Source: Alphaproteobacteria bacterium
GTDB lineage: Bacteria; Pseudomonadota; Alphaproteobacteria; UBA828
Assembly: GCA_022826345.1 (NCBI GenBank)
Contig: JAJDVB010000125.1
Coordinates: 1-40,005 of the forward strand
Direction: 5' to 3'
DNA length: 40,005 nucleotides
The position numbers and the translations under genes are program-made. Below are positions 9,111 to 17,554 of this stretch, in pieces. Positions within the stretch are counted from its first letter, which is position 1. Each line of letters opens with the position of its first letter. The notes beneath the pieces are model-generated. The model had not been told where the DNA came from. It saw nothing but the letters and a program-made list of their open reading frames with translations, and ran no database searches.

Positions 9111-9473
9111 ATGATCGGCTATATCACCGTCGGAACCAACGACCTGGAGCGCGCAGCGACGTTCTGGGACGAACTATTGGCCGATTTGGGCGCCAAGCGC
9201 GCGCTGGAATCGGACCGCTACGTCGGCTGGTCCGACGGCGACGGCGCCATGTTCATGATCATCAAGCCCGCCGACGGCAACGACGCGCAGCCCGGCAACG
9301 GTACCATGACCGCCTTCGATGTCGGCAGCAACGACAGGGTCGATGCGCTGTACGCCAAGGCCATTTTGCTCGGCGCCACCGACGAAGGCGAGCCCGGCCC
9401 CCGCGCGGGTTCGTTCTACGGTGGCTACTTCCGCGATCTGGACGGCAACAAGCACGTCTTCTTCAACACGTGA
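9111..9473 (+). CDS. VOC (glyoxalase/bleomycin-resistance fold) family protein
   Basis: This small 120-aa protein has a single vicinal-oxygen-chelate module. It opens with YITVGTNDLERAATFWDELL and ends in FRDLDGNKHVFFNT, the place where the family's paired beta-alpha-beta repeats normally finish in a DPDGN-x-hydrophobic motif. The usual C-terminal metal-binding Glu after DGN is not evident (DGNKHVFF), so a catalytic metal site is uncertain. AAGGGAG precedes the ATG at about 7 bases. It lies 113 bases after the GFA gene and may be the last gene of the plus-strand group. The function is not predictable beyond the fold. Confidence 0.85.
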   Translation: MIGYITVGTNDLERAATFWDELLADLGAKRALESDRYVGWSDGDGAMFMIIKPADGNDAQPGNGTMTAFDVGSNDRVDALYAKAILLGATDEGEPGPRAGSFYGGYFRDLDGNKHVFFNT

Positions 9474-9516
9474 TCGCCTGCCGCACCCGGGACGGGAACT
9501 CGATTTGCTGCAGCAA

Positions 9517-9533
9517 GGTGCCCGACGGGCACC
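9517..9533. terminator. Hairpin between convergent genes
   Basis: A perfect 7-bp stem (GGTGCCC/GGGCACC) with a GAC loop lies in the 129-base gap between the convergent VOC and aminotransferase genes. There is no U-run on either side, so its action as an intrinsic terminator is a guess from position. Confidence 0.35.
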
Positions 9534-9602
9534 GCCACGACGAGCTGAGGGCGTCGTAAACCCGTGTAAAGACTTCTCGGACAGGACAGCGAAGCGAATC
9601 TC

Positions 9603-10979
9603 TCAGCGGGTGAAGCGCTCGTCGATCACCGTGAGTGAGGCGTCCAGCGCGTCGGCTGCGGTGTCGATCTCCTCCTGAGTGATCGTGAATGGCGGGCCGA
9701 CCTTGATCGTGTTGGGCGAGAAGCCACCCATAAAGACGCCGCGCTTCGCGTTCTCGGCCGCGACGATGACGTTGGGATGCGTGCCGAGATCGCCGGTAAA
9801 GGGCGAGTAGCGGTCGTCCGGCACGATCGGCTCGCCGTTCTTGTTCACCAGATCGAGCGTGTAGAAGAGCCCGCGCCCCGACACGCGGCCGACGCAGGGA
9901 TGCCCTTCCTTCAGCCCGTCGAGCCGGTCCTTCAGGTAGGCGCCGCGCTGGCGCACCTGCTGCATGATGTCGTTGGCGAGCATGTATTCGAGATTGCCGA
10001 CGATGGTGGCGCAGATCAGCGGATGGCCGTCCCAGGTGCTGCCGGTCCACCAGCGGGCCTTCTCGAAGAAGTCGGCAATGGTCTTGCTCGCAATCACGGC
10101 GCCGACCGGCAGCGCCGAGCCGTTGATGCCCTTGCCGGCGGCCATCAGGTCCGGCTTCACGCCGGGCCAGTGCATGTAGCCGAACCATTCGCCGAGCCGC
10201 CCGAAGCCCGTGATCACCTCGTCGTCGATCCAGAGGAAGCCGTACTTGTCGCAGAGCGCGCGGAGCCCCGGCAGATAGTCCATGTGCGGCAGGGTGCCGC
10301 CCGCGCCGAACATCGGCTCGCTGATGACAGCGGCGATGTTTTCCGGCCCCACTGCGCGCACGATATGCTCCGTCGCTTCGAGCGAGGGCAGAGGCCCCTC
10401 CGCCGCCCAGTCCTCATGCTCCGGGGGTGGGATCGGGATGTAGCCGTGCGGCGGCCAGCCCGGCACGTCGGCGACGTCGGCGAAGCCGTCGTCGGTCGAG
10501 ATGTTGTTGCGGTAGCCACGCATCATGGTCGCGCCCACGGTCATGCCGTGGAAGGAGTGGGCCTGGGTCAGGATGACGCTCCGCCCGGTGTAGAGCCGCG
10601 CCATGGTGATGCAGCTCTCCGTCGCCTCGGTGCCGGAGGGCAGAACGCGCAGCCTGCCGGCCCAGCCCTCCTGCCCCAGGATGTCCTCGATCACCAGCTT
10701 CGCGGCGCGGGCGCGATACTCGTTCGCCATCGTGTAGGTGACGTGGCCGTAGCGCTCCATGGCCTCGGCCAGCGCACCGTGGATCGCCGGATGCCGGTGG
10801 CCCAGGTTGTCGGAGATCAGCTGGCTCATGAAGTCGAGCAGCCGCGTGCCGTCGGCCAGCGTGAGATAGTTGCCGTCGGTGCTGTCGACCGCCGTGATGC
10901 TGAGCTCGTCCTCGGCCTGGAGGCCGTGCAGGTAGTACGCCCGGTCCCAGCGCTCAAGCTCGTTCCAATCGCGTGCCAT
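9603..10979 (-). CDS. Class III (omega) PLP-dependent aminotransferase
   Basis: This 458-aa enzyme is of the ornithine/beta-alanine/glutamate-1-semialdehyde type. The phosphate-binding SGTEATES motif is near residue 115. IDDEVITGFGRLG (251-263) carries the Asp that contacts the PLP ring nitrogen (D253), and the Schiff-base lysine is K283 in AGKGINGSALP. The family moves an amino group from an omega-amino acid or amine to a keto acid, or, as in GSA mutase, within one molecule. The substrate is not known. I chose the start at 10979 because GGGGAGGG sits just upstream; a longer GTG start at 11003 is less likely. The gene is divergent from the PRISE-type reductase at 11144, and that spacing suggests a shared control region. 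Confidence 0.91.
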   Translation of the reverse strand: MARDWNELERWDRAYYLHGLQAEDELSITAVDSTDGNYLTLADGTRLLDFMSQLISDNLGHRHPAIHGALAEAMERYGHVTYTMANEYRARAAKLVIEDILGQEGWAGRLRVLPSGTEATESCITMARLYTGRSVILTQAHSFHGMTVGATMMRGYRNNISTDDGFADVADVPGWPPHGYIPIPPPEHEDWAAEGPLPSLEATEHIVRAVGPENIAAVISEPMFGAGGTLPHMDYLPGLRALCDKYGFLWIDDEVITGFGRLGEWFGYMHWPGVKPDLMAAGKGINGSALPVGAVIASKTIADFFEKARWWTGSTWDGHPLICATIVGNLEYMLANDIMQQVRQRGAYLKDRLDGLKEGHPCVGRVSGRGLFYTLDLVNKNGEPIVPDDRYSPFTGDLGTHPNVIVAAENAKRGVFMGGFSPNTIKVGPPFTITQEEIDTAADALDASLTVIDERFTR

Positions 10980-11066
10980 GACACCCTCCCCGAAGCCGGC
11001 CACGAAACGCTTCCAGGTTAACTCACCCGCGCGGATCGCCCTACCCGTCCTTCTCCCGCCGCCGGT

Positions 11067-11094
11067 TTGACCGCAGGGGCCCGCTGCCTATCAT
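11067..11094 (+). promoter_or_regulatory. Sigma70-type promoter for the reductase gene at 11144
   Basis: TTGACC (11067-11072) is followed by a 16-base spacer and TATCAT (11089-11094). These match five of six bases each to the -35 and -10 consensus. Transcription would start near 11101, leaving a leader of about 40 bases with GGGGAG before the ATG at 11144. Confidence 0.6.
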
Positions 11095-11143
11095 GCGCGC
11101 CGTCCGGGCGCGGCCCGCAGCAAATCGAAGGGGAGATCAAGGA

Positions 11144-12199
11144 ATGGCCAAGGGTAAGGCGGTCGTCGTCGGCGGCCTCGGTATGATCGGGCGCAACATC
11201 ATTCAGGCACTCGAGGCCGAAGGCGGGTGGGAGATCGTCGGGCTGTCGCGGCGGCCGGCGAACTTCGAGACCAAGGCCACCTTCATCTCCGTCGACCTGT
11301 TGGACAACGCGCAAGCCAAGGAGAAGCTCGCGGGCCTCACCGACGTCACCCATATCTTCTACGCGGGTCTCTCCGGCGGCGTGGAGGCGGAGAACGTCGA
11401 GGGCAACCTCGCGCTGGTGGTCAACTCGATCGGCGTGATCGAGCCGATCTCGCCCACCTTGGAGCGCGTGATCCTGGTGCAGGGCGGCAAGTACTACGGC
11501 GTCCACCTCGGCCCGCACAAAACGCCCTCCAAGGAGACCGACCCGCGCCACCTGCCGCCCAACTTCTATTACAACCAGCAGGACTTCATCACCGAACTGC
11601 AGGAGGGGAAGTCCTGGCACTACACCATGCTGCGGCCCGAGGCGGTGGTCGGCTTTGCCGAGGGCATCCCGCTCAACACCGCGTCGCTGGTCGCGGTCTA
11701 CGCGTGCGTCTGCAAGGAGCTGGACGTACCGCTCAACTATCCGGGGCCGGAGGCGGCCTTCACTGCATTCAACAAGTTCATCGATGCCCGGCTGCTCGGC
11801 CGCTGCGCCGCCTGGGCCGCGCAGAATCCCGCCTGCGCGGGCGAGGCCTTCAACGTGACCAACGTCTCCGGCATGCGCTGGTGCAACCTGTGGCCGCTGT
11901 TCACCGAATATTTCGGCTGCCGGCCGGGTGTCCTCGTGCCGATGAAGCTCGCGGACTTCATGGCGGACAAGGGCCCGGTCTGGGATGACATCGCACGCAA
12001 CCACCAGCTCAAGCCGATGGCTTTCTCTGACCTCGGCGACTGGGGCTTCGCCGACTGGAATTTTGGCCGCACCTGGGACACCATCCTCGAAGATACCAAG
12101 CGCCTGCAGTACGGCTTCACCGAAGCCATCGACACCGAGCAGAATTTCGTCGAGATCTTCGACGACATGCGCGCCGCGCGGGTGATCCCGGCAGGCTGA
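11144..12199 (+). CDS. Atypical SDR of the PRISE (progesterone 5-beta-reductase/iridoid synthase-like) type
   Basis: This is a 351-aa NAD(P)-dependent reductase with an extended Rossmann fold. The nucleotide-binding motif is GGLGMIG (10-16). Two motifs point to the PRISE family rather than a classical YxxxK dehydrogenase: VQGGKYYG (112-119, catalytic Lys K116) and NFYYNQQDF (140-148, catalytic Tyr in the YY pair). PRISE enzymes reduce activated C=C bonds of enones and enals. They are best known in plants, and bacterial members are generally uncharacterised. I chose ATG 11144 over the in-frame ATG 11093 because the nucleotide motif then sits at the usual distance, GGGGAGATCAAGG precedes it, and the predicted transcript start lies downstream of 11093. 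Confidence 0.86.
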   Translation: MAKGKAVVVGGLGMIGRNIIQALEAEGGWEIVGLSRRPANFETKATFISVDLLDNAQAKEKLAGLTDVTHIFYAGLSGGVEAENVEGNLALVVNSIGVIEPISPTLERVILVQGGKYYGVHLGPHKTPSKETDPRHLPPNFYYNQQDFITELQEGKSWHYTMLRPEAVVGFAEGIPLNTASLVAVYACVCKELDVPLNYPGPEAAFTAFNKFIDARLLGRCAAWAAQNPACAGEAFNVTNVSGMRWCNLWPLFTEYFGCRPGVLVPMKLADFMADKGPVWDDIARNHQLKPMAFSDLGDWGFADWNFGRTWDTILEDTKRLQYGFTEAIDTEQNFVEIFDDMRAARVIPAG

Positions 12200-12208
12200 A
12201 AAGGGTAT

Positions 12209-12232
12209 CGCGGGGACGGGGACAGCCCCGCG
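12209..12232. terminator. Bidirectional hairpin between convergent genes
   Basis: A perfect 7-bp GC stem (CGCGGGG/CCCCGCG) with a 10-base loop fills the short gap between the reductase stop and the SMP-30 stop. There is no U-run. The position between convergent ends supports a terminator role. Confidence 0.45.
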
Positions 12233-12236
12233 CCGC

Positions 12237-13115
12237 TCATCCCTTGAAGCGGGGCTCCGGTAGCCCGGTGCAGCCCGTGCCGGTGACTGCGAAGATACTG
12301 CCGGCCTGCTCCTGCTTCGCCAGCACGTCGTCGCTCAGGTTCACGCGGGCGCCGGTGACGTAGAGCACGTCGAGGTCCACACCGCCGAACATCGGGCAGG
12401 TCACCTGCTGGAAGGGCATCTCGATGGTCCGATCCAGCGTGCCGTCCGGCGCGAAGCGGGCAACGCACCAGCCGTTCCAGCGCGCGTTCCAGACGTAGCC
12501 CTCGGCATCGACGGTGGAGCCATCGGGGATGCCGGGCGCGCTGCCGGGGCCGACGAAAACCCGCTTGTTGGAGATCACGCCTGAGCCGGTGTCGAGGTCG
12601 TAGGCCCAGATCACGTCCTGGTCGAGATCGGCGTAATACATGGTCTCGCCCTCGGGGCTGAAGGCGATCGAGTTGGAGACGACAATGCCGGTCTCGGTCT
12701 TGTGCAGGCTGAGGTCGTGGTCGAGCCGGTAGAGCGAGCCCAAAGGGCGGCCCGTCATCGCGTCGTCCATGCTGCCGGCCCAGAAGCGGCCCTGCCGGTC
12801 GCAGCGGCCGTCGTTCATGCGGCTCTCGGGCTGGTCGGTCTCGACCTCGTGGATGGTCTCGACCGCCCCGGTCTCGGGATCAAAGAAGCGGAAGCCGCCG
12901 TAGAAGGCGACCACCATGCCGCCCTGCTCGCGCAGCACCAGCGAGCCCGGCTGCTCGTCCACCGGCACCTTCTCGTATGCGCCCGTCCCTGGCGCAAACC
13001 AGCTGATCGACTGGCCCTTGATGTCGAGCCAGTAGAGGCGCTGATCGACGGGGCACCAGACCGGGCTCTCGCCGAGCTGATCCCGGCAATCGACCACGCA
13101 TGCGACCTCGGCCAT
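12237..13115 (-). CDS. SMP-30/gluconolactonase/LRE family protein
   Basis: This 292-aa six-bladed beta-propeller hydrolase of the regucalcin type probably opens a sugar lactone. The metal ligands of the family are visible: E16 in LGESPVW, N148 in VVSNSIAFSPEG and D198 in IPDGSTVDAEG. The substrate-side SRMNDGRCDRQGRFWAGSM segment is at about 98-116. I chose ATG 13115 because GGGAGCGAG precedes it and the family start (CVVDCRDQLGESPVW) follows directly. The in-frame start at 13169 adds an unrelated basic stretch. It begins 72 bases downstream of the tRNA-Val on the same strand, so read-through from the tRNA promoter is possible. Confidence 0.9.
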   Translation of the reverse strand: MAEVACVVDCRDQLGESPVWCPVDQRLYWLDIKGQSISWFAPGTGAYEKVPVDEQPGSLVLREQGGMVVAFYGGFRFFDPETGAVETIHEVETDQPESRMNDGRCDRQGRFWAGSMDDAMTGRPLGSLYRLDHDLSLHKTETGIVVSNSIAFSPEGETMYYADLDQDVIWAYDLDTGSGVISNKRVFVGPGSAPGIPDGSTVDAEGYVWNARWNGWCVARFAPDGTLDRTIEMPFQQVTCPMFGGVDLDVLYVTGARVNLSDDVLAKQEQAGSIFAVTGTGCTGLPEPRFKG

Positions 13116-13187
13116 CGTTCTCGCTCCCGCTGAGTTGCCGCTCCGGACGGTACGGCTGGGCTGCCGCATCGCGGCGGTAGGCCGGGC

Positions 13188-13262
13188 TGGTGGGCGCTGC
13201 TGGATTTGAACCAGCGACCCCCGCCGTGTGAAGACGGTGCTCTCCCGCTGAGCTAAGCGCCC
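13188..13262 (-). tRNA. tRNA-Val (anticodon CAC)
   Basis: On the minus strand the cloverleaf folds completely. The acceptor arm is GGGCGCT/AGCGCCC, the D-arm GCTC/GAGC, the anticodon stem CCGTC/GGCGG with one G-U pair, the loop TTCACAC (anticodon CAC), and the T-arm GCTGG/CCAGC with loop TTCAAAT. The discriminator is A and the CCA end is encoded (13188-13190). It reads GUG codons, common in this GC-rich genome. Confidence 0.97.
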
Positions 13263-13274
13263 GCCCGGCAGGCG

Positions 13275-13303
13275 ATTAGAAGAATCGGGCCCGCCGCTGT
13301 CAA
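13275..13303 (-). promoter_or_regulatory. Promoter of tRNA-Val
   Basis: Read on the minus strand, TTGACA (13298-13303) is a perfect -35 box, followed by 17 bases and TCTAAT (13275-13280), five of six to the -10 consensus. The tRNA 5' end is 12 bases further on. This is one of the clearest promoters in the window. Confidence 0.75.
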
Positions 13304-13406
13304 GGTGGCGCGACGCGCTCGCTATTTGTCGCTCACGGCAGCCGGCCTACGGCCGGCGCCTCCGCGAGGGCGCCGCAGGAGCGGCGGGCCGCAGTCGCGG
13401 CCTGTC

Positions 13407-13431
13407 GCGCGTCCGTCGAAGTCGGACGCGC
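13407..13431 (-). terminator. Stem-loop directly after the CmcJ-like gene
   Basis: A perfect 9-bp stem (GCGCGTCCG/CGGACGCGC) with a 7-base loop lies one base beyond the stop codon of the minus-strand operon. There is no U-run. Two further hairpins follow at 13341-13357 (GCCGGCC, loop TAC, GGCCGGC) and 13355-13374, so transcription of the operon may end across this cluster. Confidence 0.45.
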
Positions 13432-13432
13432 T

Positions 13433-14428
13433 CTAATCGTAGAGCACGATGCAGCGCACCTCGATGCTCCAGCGGTCGGGTGCGTCGGGCGCCGTTGTCG
13501 GATCCTCGAAGGCGGTATGGAAGCTGAAGGTGCAGGGCGCGTCGGGGCTCATCGCGTCTGCCGCCGCGCCTTCGGAGCGCGCGAGGCCTCCCGCCGAATC
13601 CCACTGCTTGATCAGCAGCGCCTCTCCGCGGGTGAGCGCAGGATAGAAGTACCAGCGATGAGCGTCGGCGTGCTTCGCGAAGTAATTCTCGCCGATCCGG
13701 TCCGCGTAGTGGATCTCGAACACGACCAGATCGTCAGGATGCACGCTGGCCGCGTCGCAGAGCGCAAGCGGATTGGTCGCGACCGGCTCCTCCGCGATGT
13801 TCCGCCAAAGATTGATGAGCGCGAACCTCCCTGAGTCGAGAGCACGCGCGACATCCGCCTCGTCGAGCAGCGTTTCGCCATCGGCAAGCTGGGTGCGGTA
13901 CGTGTCGTTGACGGTCGGCGGGTTGGCCAGATCGCGCAGGCGCTGCGGCCCGCTGGTCAGCGTGTAATCGCCATGCACCACGTGTGCGGGGCGCTGCACC
14001 TGCTGCCCGCCCGCGATGCGGCGCCCGCTCAGCTTGCCGGTGGCCGAGCGCACGTTGTGGTCGAAGGCCTTGACGATGCGCGCGCCGGTGTGCGCCCGGA
14101 CGATGTCGGCGCAGTGCGGGTAATAGCGGTGCACGACCTGCTCGTGGTCCAGAAAGTCGATGTCGGGCGCGGCCAGCGGCCGTTCCAGCATCTCAAAGCC
14201 ATTGGCCTCGAGCGTGCGGCGCTCGGACCCCGCCAGGCCGCGCGCGTCGTGAATAAGCACCTGCCGCTTGTCCCGCTCGGTGCCCTCCCACGGGGTGTCG
14301 TTGCCGTCGCTGTTCCTCCGCACGAGCACCTTGCCATTGCGGTAGAGCGAGGTCTCGACCGACGCCGCGAGGTAGGTCACTGCCCCGGTTCGCACCGCGT
14401 CAGTCTGTGCTTGTTGTGCCACGTTCAT
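13433..14428 (-). CDS. CmcJ/NvfI family protein (putative Fe/2OG-type oxygenase)
   Basis: This 331-aa protein belongs to the family that holds CmcJ (cephamycin 7-methoxylation), fungal NvfI and GA4-desaturase-like proteins. Recognisable blocks are VKAFDHNVRS, HVVHGDYT (H152-x-D154, a likely metal-binding HxD), INLWRNI, VHPDDLVVFE, ENYFAKHADAHRWYFYP with the following LLIKQWDS, and FHTAFEDP near residue 304 (possible distal His). Members studied are iron/2-oxoglutarate oxygenases or act with a partner; which reaction occurs here is unknown. I chose ATG 14428 because AAGGA lies 6 bases upstream; the ATG at 14434 is too close to it. It is the last gene of a four-gene operon and begins 9 bases after the aldolase stop. 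Confidence 0.85.
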   Translation of the reverse strand: MNVAQQAQTDAVRTGAVTYLAASVETSLYRNGKVLVRRNSDGNDTPWEGTERDKRQVLIHDARGLAGSERRTLEANGFEMLERPLAAPDIDFLDHEQVVHRYYPHCADIVRAHTGARIVKAFDHNVRSATGKLSGRRIAGGQQVQRPAHVVHGDYTLTSGPQRLRDLANPPTVNDTYRTQLADGETLLDEADVARALDSGRFALINLWRNIAEEPVATNPLALCDAASVHPDDLVVFEIHYADRIGENYFAKHADAHRWYFYPALTRGEALLIKQWDSAGGLARSEGAAADAMSPDAPCTFSFHTAFEDPTTAPDAPDRWSIEVRCIVLYD

Positions 14429-14437
14429 GAGCATTCC

Positions 14438-15499
14438 TTATGCAAGCCAGCGCGCGAGATTAGCACGCACGTAGTCATCGTCGGTGAGGTGAGGATAGGC
14501 CGCCGAGACCCGGTCGATCTCGGCCGCCTGGCCGGGGCTCAGCCCTTCCTCCGGGTCCAGGCACCAGATGCCGCGCATCAGCCCCTGGCGGCGCAACACC
14601 TCGTGGCAGCCCGCGATACACCCCCGGAAGTCGTTGGCGACGTCGAAGAGCGCGGCGTTGCAGTCGGTGATCTGGGAGTCGAGCGCGAGGAAGTCTGGGT
14701 CGATGGCACCCGCCTCCGCCGCTGCGTGGGCGTTCTCCAGCAGTTCCACCGCCCGCTTGACCCAGATGCTCCAGTGGCCGAGCAGCCCGCCCTTGATGCG
14801 CACCGTAACGCCTTCGTCGCCACGCATGAGGCGCCAGGGCGTGACCAGGTCGAGCAGGATCTGATCGTCGTTGCCGGTGTAGAGGGTCACGCGCTCCTGG
14901 GCGCCCGCTTCCACGACACCCCGCACCACGTCCAGCGTGCGGTAGCGGTTGAAGGGCGCGATCTTGATCGCCACCACGTTCTCCAACGCGGCGAGGCGGC
15001 GCCAGAAGGAGGGCCCCAGCACCACACCGCCCACGGCAGGCTGCAGATAGAAGCCGACCAGCGGGATGCGCTGGGCGAGCCGGGCGCAATGCTCCAGCCG
15101 CTCGTCCTCGCTTGCGCCGGCGAAGGCGGCGAGGCTCACCATGCCCGCGTGATAGCCGAGGCCAAGCGCGATGTCCGCTTCGGCCAGCGCCTGCTCGGTC
15201 CGCCCGACCAGGCCCGCGATCCGCACCAGCGGCCGGTCGGTCCAGGCGTCGGCGGTCTCGGCGGCGAGTTGCAGCACCGGCTCGTAGAGCCCCGCCTCCC
15301 GGATCGCGAACTGCGTGGTGTGGACGCCGACCGCGAGTCCACCGGCGCCGGCGTCGATGTAGTAGCGGGAGAGCGCCCGCTGCCGCTCCGCATCCAGCCG
15401 GCGCTCGGCGTCGAGCGCGAGCGGGTGAGCGGGGATCACCACGCCCTCGGCGAGCGTCGCCCGCACCGGCGCCGGCACGTCGCCCCAGGCGAGGCTCAC
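14438..15499 (-). CDS. DapA-family (dihydrodipicolinate synthase-like) aldolase/lyase
   Basis: This 353-aa (beta/alpha)8-barrel enzyme is of the class I pyruvate-aldolase type. The Schiff-base lysine is K179 in [13 protein letters not shown], and the tyrosine expected near residue 150 is seen in [10 protein letters not shown] (Y151). TLYTGNDDQ provides the usual later Gly-Asn segment. True DapA proteins are nearer 290-300 aa and carry a GTTGE motif for pyruvate binding. Here the matching region reads [11 protein letters not shown], so lysine biosynthesis is unlikely and the substrate unknown. Its start overlaps the epimerase stop by an ATGA, which means tight translational coupling. Confidence 0.86.
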   Translation of the reverse strand: MSLAWGDVPAPVRATLAEGVVIPAHPLALDAERRLDAERQRALSRYYIDAGAGGLAVGVHTTQFAIREAGLYEPVLQLAAETADAWTDRPLVRIAGLVGRTEQALAEADIALGLGYHAGMVSLAAFAGASEDERLEHCARLAQRIPLVGFYLQPAVGGVVLGPSFWRRLAALENVVAIKIAPFNRYRTLDVVRGVVEAGAQERVTLYTGNDDQILLDLVTPWRLMRGDEGVTVRIKGGLLGHWSIWVKRAVELLENAHAAAEAGAIDPDFLALDSQITDCNAALFDVANDFRGCIAGCHEVLRRQGLMRGIWCLDPEEGLSPGQAAEIDRVSAAYPHLTDDDYVRANLARWLA

Positions 15500-16551
15500 G
15501 ATGCCGGCGGCGCGGAAAACACGCCGTCCCTCACCTCGTACTGCGTGGGCTTGGCGAGGCTCGGCATGTCGCGCGCCACCCAGTCCGCCACCCAGTCGAT
15601 CATCCGGCCTAGCGGCACGCGCGGATAGCCGAAGAGCGCGAAGGCGCGTTCGGCGTTGGTGAGCCAGCCGGTTGGCGCCTCCGCGCCCGCGAACACGGGC
15701 GCCTTGCCCAGCCGCTCGCCGAAGGCCGCCGCCAGCGCGCGGATGCTCACGGTCTCCGGACCGCTCACGTTGAGCGGCGCGGCGGGCACGGTGCAGTGCT
15801 CGAAGCAGCGCAGCGCCATGGCGTTGGCGTCCCCCTGCCAGATCACGTTGACGTGGCCGGAGGCGAGGTCGATGGGCTCCCCGTCCCGCACCTTGCGGGC
15901 CACGTCGTGCAGCACGCCGTAGCGCGTGTCGATCGCGTAGTTAAGCCGCACCAGGCAGCCCGGCGTGCCGTGACGGCGCGAGAAGTACTGGATCAACCGT
16001 TCGCGGCCGACGCAGGAGTTGGCGTACTCGCCGGGTGGCGGCGTCGCCGGCGTCTCCTCGGTCGCCCCCTGGTGGCGGACATCGACGAAGGGATAGACGC
16101 AGCCGGTGGAGAACGCGACGATCCGCGACTGGTGGAAGGTCTCGGCGACGATGGCAGGCACGTAGGCGTTCATCGCCCAGGTCAGGTCGTCATCGCCCAC
16201 CGCGCCGAACTTGCGGCCGGCCATGAACACCACGTTGGGGAGGCGCGGCAGGGCGGCGACCGCGTCGCGGTCGAGCAGATCGCACTGGATGGCCTCCACC
16301 CCCCGGGCGGCGAGCTTTTGGCGCACGCGCGGGTCGGTAAAGCGGGCGACGCCGACGACGCGCTTCTCCGGCGCGGCCCGCTTAGCGAGGCCGGCGAGCG
16401 TCGGCCCCATCTTGCCGCCGACACCCAGCACGATGATGTCGCCGTCGACTCGGGCGAGAGAGGCGCGCAGCGCCTCGTCCGGCGCGGTCATCAGGTCTTC
16501 GAGCGCAGCTTCGTCGGCGATGCGCTCTGGCCACGCGTGCGCGTCGCTCAT
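15496..16551 (-). CDS. NAD-dependent epimerase/dehydratase-like protein with altered YxxxK motif
   Basis: This 351-aa extended-SDR protein has the glycine-rich motif [10 protein letters not shown] (41-50), a FMAGRKFG strand and [11 protein letters not shown], as in sugar-nucleotide epimerases. The catalytic Tyr is present (Y166 in [13 protein letters not shown]), but the Lys expected four residues later is C170. The N-terminal roughly 37 residues are an extra acidic helix. I chose ATG 16551 because it overlaps the nitrilase stop as ATGA and GAGCTCACG precedes it; the longer open frame upstream is a shadow of the nitrilase gene. The function within the operon is unknown. The loss of Lys suggests changed chemistry or an isomerase-like role, by inference. 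Confidence 0.84.
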   Translation of the reverse strand: MSDAHAWPERIADEAALEDLMTAPDEALRASLARVDGDIIVLGVGGKMGPTLAGLAKRAAPEKRVVGVARFTDPRVRQKLAARGVEAIQCDLLDRDAVAALPRLPNVVFMAGRKFGAVGDDDLTWAMNAYVPAIVAETFHQSRIVAFSTGCVYPFVDVRHQGATEETPATPPPGEYANSCVGRERLIQYFSRRHGTPGCLVRLNYAIDTRYGVLHDVARKVRDGEPIDLASGHVNVIWQGDANAMALRCFEHCTVPAAPLNVSGPETVSIRALAAAFGERLGKAPVFAGAEAPTGWLTNAERAFALFGYPRVPLGRMIDWVADWVARDMPSLAKPTQYEVRDGVFSAPPAS

Positions 16552-17384
16552 GACGTGAGCTCGGGGCGGCGGTCCGCGCGGTAGGTGGCGATGGCGCGCC
16601 AGCGGTCGAGATCTTCCTGCGCGATTTCGATGCGCGCCACGGCAAGCCCCTCGCCCTCGGTGAGCGCGGCGAGGATCTTGCCCGAGGGGCCGGCGATGCA
16701 GGAATGGCCGAGGCTGGTGAAGGAGAGATCGGGCGCCAGCTCCTCGACGCCGACGCGGTTGGCCATGGCGACGAAGGTGCCGTTCTCCAGCGCGCGCGTC
16801 GCCGCGAGGCCTTGCGTCACCGGTCCGCTCCAGCCCCAAGTCTCACGCTGATAGGCGTCGGCGATCCAGTTGGTGCTGTTGACGATGAGGTCGGCGCCGA
16901 GGTCGCTCAGGCGCCGAACGTAATCCGCGAAGATGAAGTCGTAGCAGACCGTCATCCCGACCTTGCCGAGCCGCGTCTCGACAACGCACGGGCTGTCACC
17001 GGCGCGGCAGCTCTCGCGCTCGCTCGCGAAGAGGTGCGCCTTGTCGTAGACCGCGAGGCACTGCCCGTCGGGGCCGAACAGGAGCTGTGAATCGTAGATG
17101 CCGCCGTCGCGCTGCGTATAGGCGCCGACGGCCATGGTGAGCCCGTTCTCCCGCGCGATCTCGCCGAGGCGTCGCGCACTCGGCCCGTCGGGCGGCTCGG
17201 CCAGGTCCGCGAGCCGGTCGCCCAGGAAGTAGCCGGTGGTGGCGCATTCCGGGAAGACCACGAGGTCGGCGTGCTGGATCGCGGCCTCGCCGGCGAAGCG
17301 GGCGATGGTCGCGAGGTTCCCTTCCGTGTCGCCGGTGGCGCAGTCCATCTGCACCACCGCCAGGGTCCAGGCCACGCCGCTCAC
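16548..17384 (-). CDS. Carbon-nitrogen hydrolase (nitrilase superfamily)
   Basis: This 278-aa enzyme has the full catalytic triad of the superfamily: E46 in [11 protein letters not shown]115 in VYDKAHLF and C147 in [12 protein letters not shown]. Such enzymes cleave amides, carbamoyl groups or nitriles. The YDKAHLF-type motif and length fit amidase or omega-amidase-like branches better than true nitrilases, but I cannot fix the branch. I chose GTG 17384 because GGGAGA lies 6 bases upstream and the family N-terminus (WTLAVVQMD) follows. The open frame extends to 17645 but runs through a dispersed repeat. It is the first gene of the operon ending at 13433. Confidence 0.9.
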   Translation of the reverse strand: MSGVAWTLAVVQMDCATGDTEGNLATIARFAGEAAIQHADLVVFPECATTGYFLGDRLADLAEPPDGPSARRLGEIARENGLTMAVGAYTQRDGGIYDSQLLFGPDGQCLAVYDKAHLFASERESCRAGDSPCVVETRLGKVGMTVCYDFIFADYVRRLSDLGADLIVNSTNWIADAYQRETWGWSGPVTQGLAATRALENGTFVAMANRVGVEELAPDLSFTSLGHSCIAGPSGKILAALTEGEGLAVARIEIAQEDLDRWRAIATYRADRRPELTS

Positions 17385-17413
17385 TGTGTCTCTCCCACCA
17401 CGCCCAATCTTAT

Positions 17414-17508
17414 CGTTATGCCCGGACTTGTTCCGGGCATCTCCTTCAGCCAGGTCTGTCGGAGGTCGGACGAACCAGTGGATGGTCGGATCAAGTCCGG
17501 CCATGACG
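17414..17508. repeat. Dispersed intergenic palindromic repeat, copy A
   Basis: This element has two palindromic parts. The first is TGCCCGGACTTGTTCCGGGCA (17418-17438). The second, at 17478-17508, is GTGGATGG followed by a stem around TCAAG and CCATGACG. The second part matches copy B at 32491-32521 over 31 bases with one difference. It fills most of the 170-base gap between the beta-oxidation operon and the nitrilase operon. Such REP-like elements are common between genes in alphaproteobacteria. Confidence 0.75.
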
Positions 17509-17554
17509 ATGGGGAAACGAGGCACCGAGACATATGAGTCCCTATTGCGGAGCG

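Noticed and set aside
14438..15499. Calling the DapA-like gene dapA (lysine biosynthesis)
   Set aside because: It is about 55 residues too long, lacks the GTTGE pyruvate-binding motif, and sits in an unrelated operon.
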